Assembly (NCBI GenBank): GCA_944392295.1
Contig: CALXWE010000010.1
Span: 1 to 46,442, forward strand
Reading direction: 5' to 3'
Source: an uncultured Alphaproteobacteria bacterium
GTDB taxonomy: Bacteria > Pseudomonadota > Alphaproteobacteria > RF32 > CAG-239
DNA length: 46,442 nucleotides
The notes under the pieces are model-generated. The model was not told the DNA's origin, ran no database searches, and saw only the letters and a program-made list of their open reading frames with translations. Every line of letters begins with the position of its first letter. The stretch's first letter is position 1. A program made the position numbers and the translations under genes. Below, in pieces: positions 44,045 to 46,442 of the stretch.

Positions 44045-45453
44045 TTATCTAACTCCCAATCGGAAATATCATGTTTAACATTACTAAAATCGTATAAAGT
44101 GTCAACTTTTTCAGTTTCAAGCTTATTTTGGCTCAATTCAGCTAAAACAAGCTCAAACACCTCTGGAACGAAGTGTATATTTTGTGATGACTTGATATTG
44201 TTAGGCCACCTAATGGCGCACAACACGTTGTACCTATCTAAAATGTAGTCTTCTTTTGACACATTATGCGCTTTGTAACTGGCGGTTATTTTCCAAATAT
44301 CATAAAAGAACGGACCATGGTCTCCCAGTAAAATTATTATGCCGTTGGGGTCATTTTTGATAACTTTTTCAATAATATCTTCCATAAACTTATTTTGGCG
44401 CAACATTTCTTTAATATAGCTTTTTTTAAGTTCGGGGAGTTTTTCAATTTCTCCTGATTTTCTGAAGATGTTTTGCAGATGAGCCACGCCGCCGGTATAA
44501 GTAATCTGATTTTCGGTAATTCCGCCTATTTTAATAACTGAGATAAAAGGAGCTTTAGCCTCAGCCAAATTATCAAGTTTAAGCATAACATCATTTAAAT
44601 AGTCGGTATCTACGTTATATTTTTTCTTAGACTTCGTTTTAGGCAGAAAGCCGGTAAATAAATGTTTTTGGGTATGAACCAAATATTGGTTAGGAAATAG
44701 GTAGTTAACAGCGTAACCGTTTATTTTGAAGGTATCAAACACGTAAGAAGGTTCTTTTTGTAAAAATATGTTTGAAGTATCATCGCCGGAAACATTAACT
44801 TTTTGATTATGGGTAAACATAGAAAGCACGGAAGCTCGAGTAGTCGGATAAAGAGAATAAAAGTTATTATAAGTTTTAAACCGATGTTGTTTTAGAAAAT
44901 CGTAAAATTGTTGATTATCAAAATCATGTAATTTTTTAAGAGCTTCTTGGCCTTGATAAGATTCCATTATAAACAGATAAACATTAGGTTTGGTAACAAA
45001 GACAGGGCTGTTTTGTATTTGTTCCTGTAAGTAAGGGTGTTCAATCCGCATAATGCCTTTAGTTATGTTTAAGACAGACATAATTACAATAAGAGTTAAG
45101 GCAATTTTATCAAGAGCAAAGTAGCTAACAGCCAAAAACAAACTGATAATTACATAGCAAATTAACACGGCGATTGAACCGTTTATAAGCAAATCCCCCT
45201 CTTGGAAGTAGGTTGATATTAACAAGGCATAAAAAGCAAATCCGAGCAAGAAGCAGTAGGCATAAAGGGCGCATTTTTTCGGCAGAAAAAAGTAAGTCAT
45301 AAGGGATATTATAAAGTAAGCGGCGATGATTAACAGGCTGTTAAAGTAGCATTGCAAAGAATATTCGGCAAGATTGTTGAACATAAAATACAAAAATATG
45401 TAAACCAACAACAAAAAATGAAAAACAAAACTTGTTTTATTAAACTGCCCCAT
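44041..45453 (-). CDS. Sulfatase/alkaline-phosphatase-fold membrane protein
   Basis: A 470-residue inner-membrane protein with five N-terminal helices (about residues 10-150) and an extracytoplasmic sulfatase-like domain. Visible motifs are FIMESYQG near residue 183 for the first metal site, YPTTRASVLSMFTH with the likely nucleophile, and LLGDHGPF near 413. Relatives transfer phosphoethanolamine or phosphoglycerol to lipids and glycans, or act as sulfatases. A promoter on this strand (45531-45503) predicts transcription from about 45496, so the GTG at 45501 cannot be used from it and ATG 45453 is preferred. The next gene overlaps by 4 bases. Confidence 0.78.
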   Translation of the reverse strand: MGQFNKTSFVFHFLLLVYIFLYFMFNNLAEYSLQCYFNSLLIIAAYFIISLMTYFFLPKKCALYAYCFLLGFAFYALLISTYFQEGDLLINGSIAVLICYVIISLFLAVSYFALDKIALTLIVIMSVLNITKGIMRIEHPYLQEQIQNSPVFVTKPNVYLFIMESYQGQEALKKLHDFDNQQFYDFLKQHRFKTYNNFYSLYPTTRASVLSMFTHNQKVNVSGDDTSNIFLQKEPSYVFDTFKINGYAVNYLFPNQYLVHTQKHLFTGFLPKTKSKKKYNVDTDYLNDVMLKLDNLAEAKAPFISVIKIGGITENQITYTGGVAHLQNIFRKSGEIEKLPELKKSYIKEMLRQNKFMEDIIEKVIKNDPNGIIILLGDHGPFFYDIWKITASYKAHNVSKEDYILDRYNVLCAIRWPNNIKSSQNIHFVPEVFELVLAELSQNKLETEKVDTLYDFSNVKHDISDWELDK

Positions 45454-45502
45454 AATTAATAAGTTTTCCCTTAAGATATATTGAATAATCAAAGCTTTCA
45501 CA

Positions 45503-45531
45503 AATGTAATATAACGTCATAATATTGTCAA
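45503..45531 (-). promoter_or_regulatory. Candidate promoter of the surface-modification cassette
   Basis: On the minus strand TTGACA (45531-45526), a 17-base spacer and TACATT (45508-45503). It is divergent from the macro-gene promoter about 35 bases away. Confidence 0.48.
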
Positions 45532-45552
45532 GGACATACTAGGAACGGTGGT

Positions 45553-45593
45553 TTGTCTATAATATTGACAAATTAAGAGAAGAGTAGTAGTAT
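45553..45593 (+). promoter_or_regulatory. Candidate promoter and operator-like repeat before the macro gene
   Basis: TTGACA (45565-45570), a 17-base spacer and TAGTAT (45588-45593). The -35 lies in an inverted repeat TTGTC-N9-GACAA (45553-45571), which could be a regulator site. A leader of about 95 bases would precede the gene. Confidence 0.5.
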
Positions 45594-45693
45594 CATAGGC
45601 ATTAAAAGCATTATTATGGACGATTATTGGGTGATAAAACCTTTTTCATAATATGTTTTTCAATTTAAGCGTTAAATTTTTAATTTTAAGATT

Positions 45694-46329
45694 ATGAAAA
45701 AGATTGGAAAAATTAATGTTCAGGTTGTAAGCGGCAATATTGCCACAATGCCGGTAGATGCGATTGTTGTTCCTCAATTTACGGATTGTGCTTCTTACGG
45801 AGGCGTAGGCGGTGCAATATGTCGTTACGGAGCGCGCGCCGGTATTGATGAGTATAATGCCCTGGCACAAAAGTCTCCGTTTTTTTATGGAGATGCGATT
45901 ATTACACCTTCCCATGGGGGAACAAGTAAGTACCTCATACACGTAGCAACGGTGGGCGAAACAGCTAAATCATCGTTTACCATAACATGTAAAGCGGTAT
46001 TTGGCGCGTTGCTTATGGCCGATGACAAGGGGATTAAATCTCTTGCCGTTCCGGCGATTGGTAGCGGAATAATAGGACACTTGACAATTGAACAATCGGC
46101 AAAGGCTATTTTCAGTGCCGTTGAAATGTTTTCTCAAAGCCGGGAAATTAACGGCATAGAGAATATAACCATGGTAATCTATGGCTTGCCTGATGAAGTT
46201 GCCCCAGCTCAAGAAGTTCTTGAGAATGGCAGCTACCACGATGTTACGGATGAGGTTGGTCAAAAAAAGTTTGATGTAGCTGAATGGTTTGCCGAATTCA
46301 GCAAGGATCTTATGGATGTAGACCGCTAG
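45694..46329 (+). CDS. Macro-domain (ADP-ribose-binding) protein
   Basis: A 211-residue protein with one macro domain: VVSGNIATMPVDAIVVPQFTD at residues 11-31, the glycine-rich loop YGGVGGAICRYG, and PAIGSGIIGHL near 125. The fold binds ADP-ribose or derivatives, often to remove ADP-ribose from proteins or nucleic acids. The usual asparagine of the NAAN motif is replaced here by the PQFTD region, so catalytic activity is uncertain. A C-terminal tail of about 45 residues is specific. It has a promoter, a terminator and no partner ADP-ribosyltransferase in view. Confidence 0.8.
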   Translation: MKKIGKINVQVVSGNIATMPVDAIVVPQFTDCASYGGVGGAICRYGARAGIDEYNALAQKSPFFYGDAIITPSHGGTSKYLIHVATVGETAKSSFTITCKAVFGALLMADDKGIKSLAVPAIGSGIIGHLTIEQSAKAIFSAVEMFSQSREINGIENITMVIYGLPDEVAPAQEVLENGSYHDVTDEVGQKKFDVAEWFAEFSKDLMDVDR

Positions 46330-46347
46330 TCTGAACCACTAATTTTA

Positions 46348-46372
46348 AGCTCCCCTTTTGGGGAGTTTTTTT
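46348..46372 (+). terminator. Intrinsic terminator after the macro gene
   Basis: CTCCCC (46350-46355), loop TTTT, GGGGAG (46360-46365), then seven T. Confidence 0.9.
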
Positions 46373-46382
46373 GTAACAAGAA

Positions 46383-46442
46383 AACCACGCGTTAGACGCG
46401 TGGTTCAGTAAAGCTTATAGCGATGAGTTTGACATAACGCTC
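46383..46442. mobile_element. Possible left end of an IS200/IS605-type element
   Basis: A perfect 10-bp stem AACCACGCGT / ACGCGTGGTT with a 3-base loop (46383-46405) has no T run and stands right after a complete terminator, so termination does not explain it. It is followed by AAAGCTTATAGCGATGAG, close to AAGGCTTATAGCCGCAT at positions 21-37. IS200/IS605 elements carry such subterminal hairpins. No transposase is in view, so the call is tentative. Confidence 0.33.

Noticed and set aside
1..46442. CRISPR arrays, tRNA or rRNA genes, and a third parS site.
   Set aside because: I looked for spaced direct repeats, T-arm-like motifs and further GTTTCACGTGAAAC copies on both strands and saw none; a covariance or repeat search could still find something I missed.

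Overview
The window reads as one chromosomal segment of an AT-rich alphaproteobacterium, probably from a host-associated lineage with a reduced or streamlined genome. The evidence is the origin-type order mnmG - rsmG - parA - parB with two perfect parS sites, an IalB-family secreted protein, a short core-only HPr kinase, the divergent anmK/tyrS pair, and AT-rich intergenic DNA. Gene density is high, many neighbours overlap by 1-35 bases, and the standard genetic code fits throughout. I saw no tRNA, rRNA, CRISPR array or prophage. The 'host-associated' part is inference.

Layout. 1-703: a possible IS200/IS605-type right end, a small XRE-type regulator on the minus strand, and upstream of it a compact hairpin-rich minus-strand transcript ending in an intrinsic terminator (candidate sRNA or attenuating leader). 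704-5748: tRNA modification (MnmG), a PHP-domain phosphoesterase, RsmG, ParA and ParB. 6034-10476: a cysteine-rich secreted protein, a CCA-adding enzyme, IalB-like protein, RlmN and an unknown protein. 10525-16733 (minus): a tight operon anmK - ABC ATPase - giant fused permease/GldG-like/DUF4340 protein - CDF metal exporter, divergent from tyrS. 18171-23095: a Bat-type operon (DUF4381, BatA, fused BatB-TPR, BatD). 23161-28907: membrane-anchored nuclease, TsaE, short HprK, MlaE, MlaF, RadA, CvpA. 28922-33532: TPR lipoprotein, family-4-like uracil-DNA glycosylase, two tandem paralogous secreted proteins and a small membrane protein. 33690-36722: TolQ-TolR-TolA plus an HD-domain protein. 36735-41462: an orphan RelA/SpoT-like protein, DUF486 protein, TrpRS, SemiSWEET and a large unknown membrane protein. 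41624-46329: a sugar-phosphate mutarotase, a minus-strand surface-modification cassette (sulfatase-fold membrane transferase, 66-residue membrane protein, kinase-like/methyltransferase fusion), and a macro-domain protein. The window closes with another hairpin that may be a left end of the same kind of IS.

How it fits together. Much of the segment is housekeeping (translation, tRNA and rRNA modification, chromosome partitioning) mixed with envelope functions: Tol, Mla, Bat and a Gld-like ABC system. The less ordinary parts are the structured RNA upstream of the XRE gene, the cysteine-rich exported protein, the tandem secreted paralogues, the three-part ABC fusion, the RelA/SpoT-like orphan and the three-gene surface cassette.
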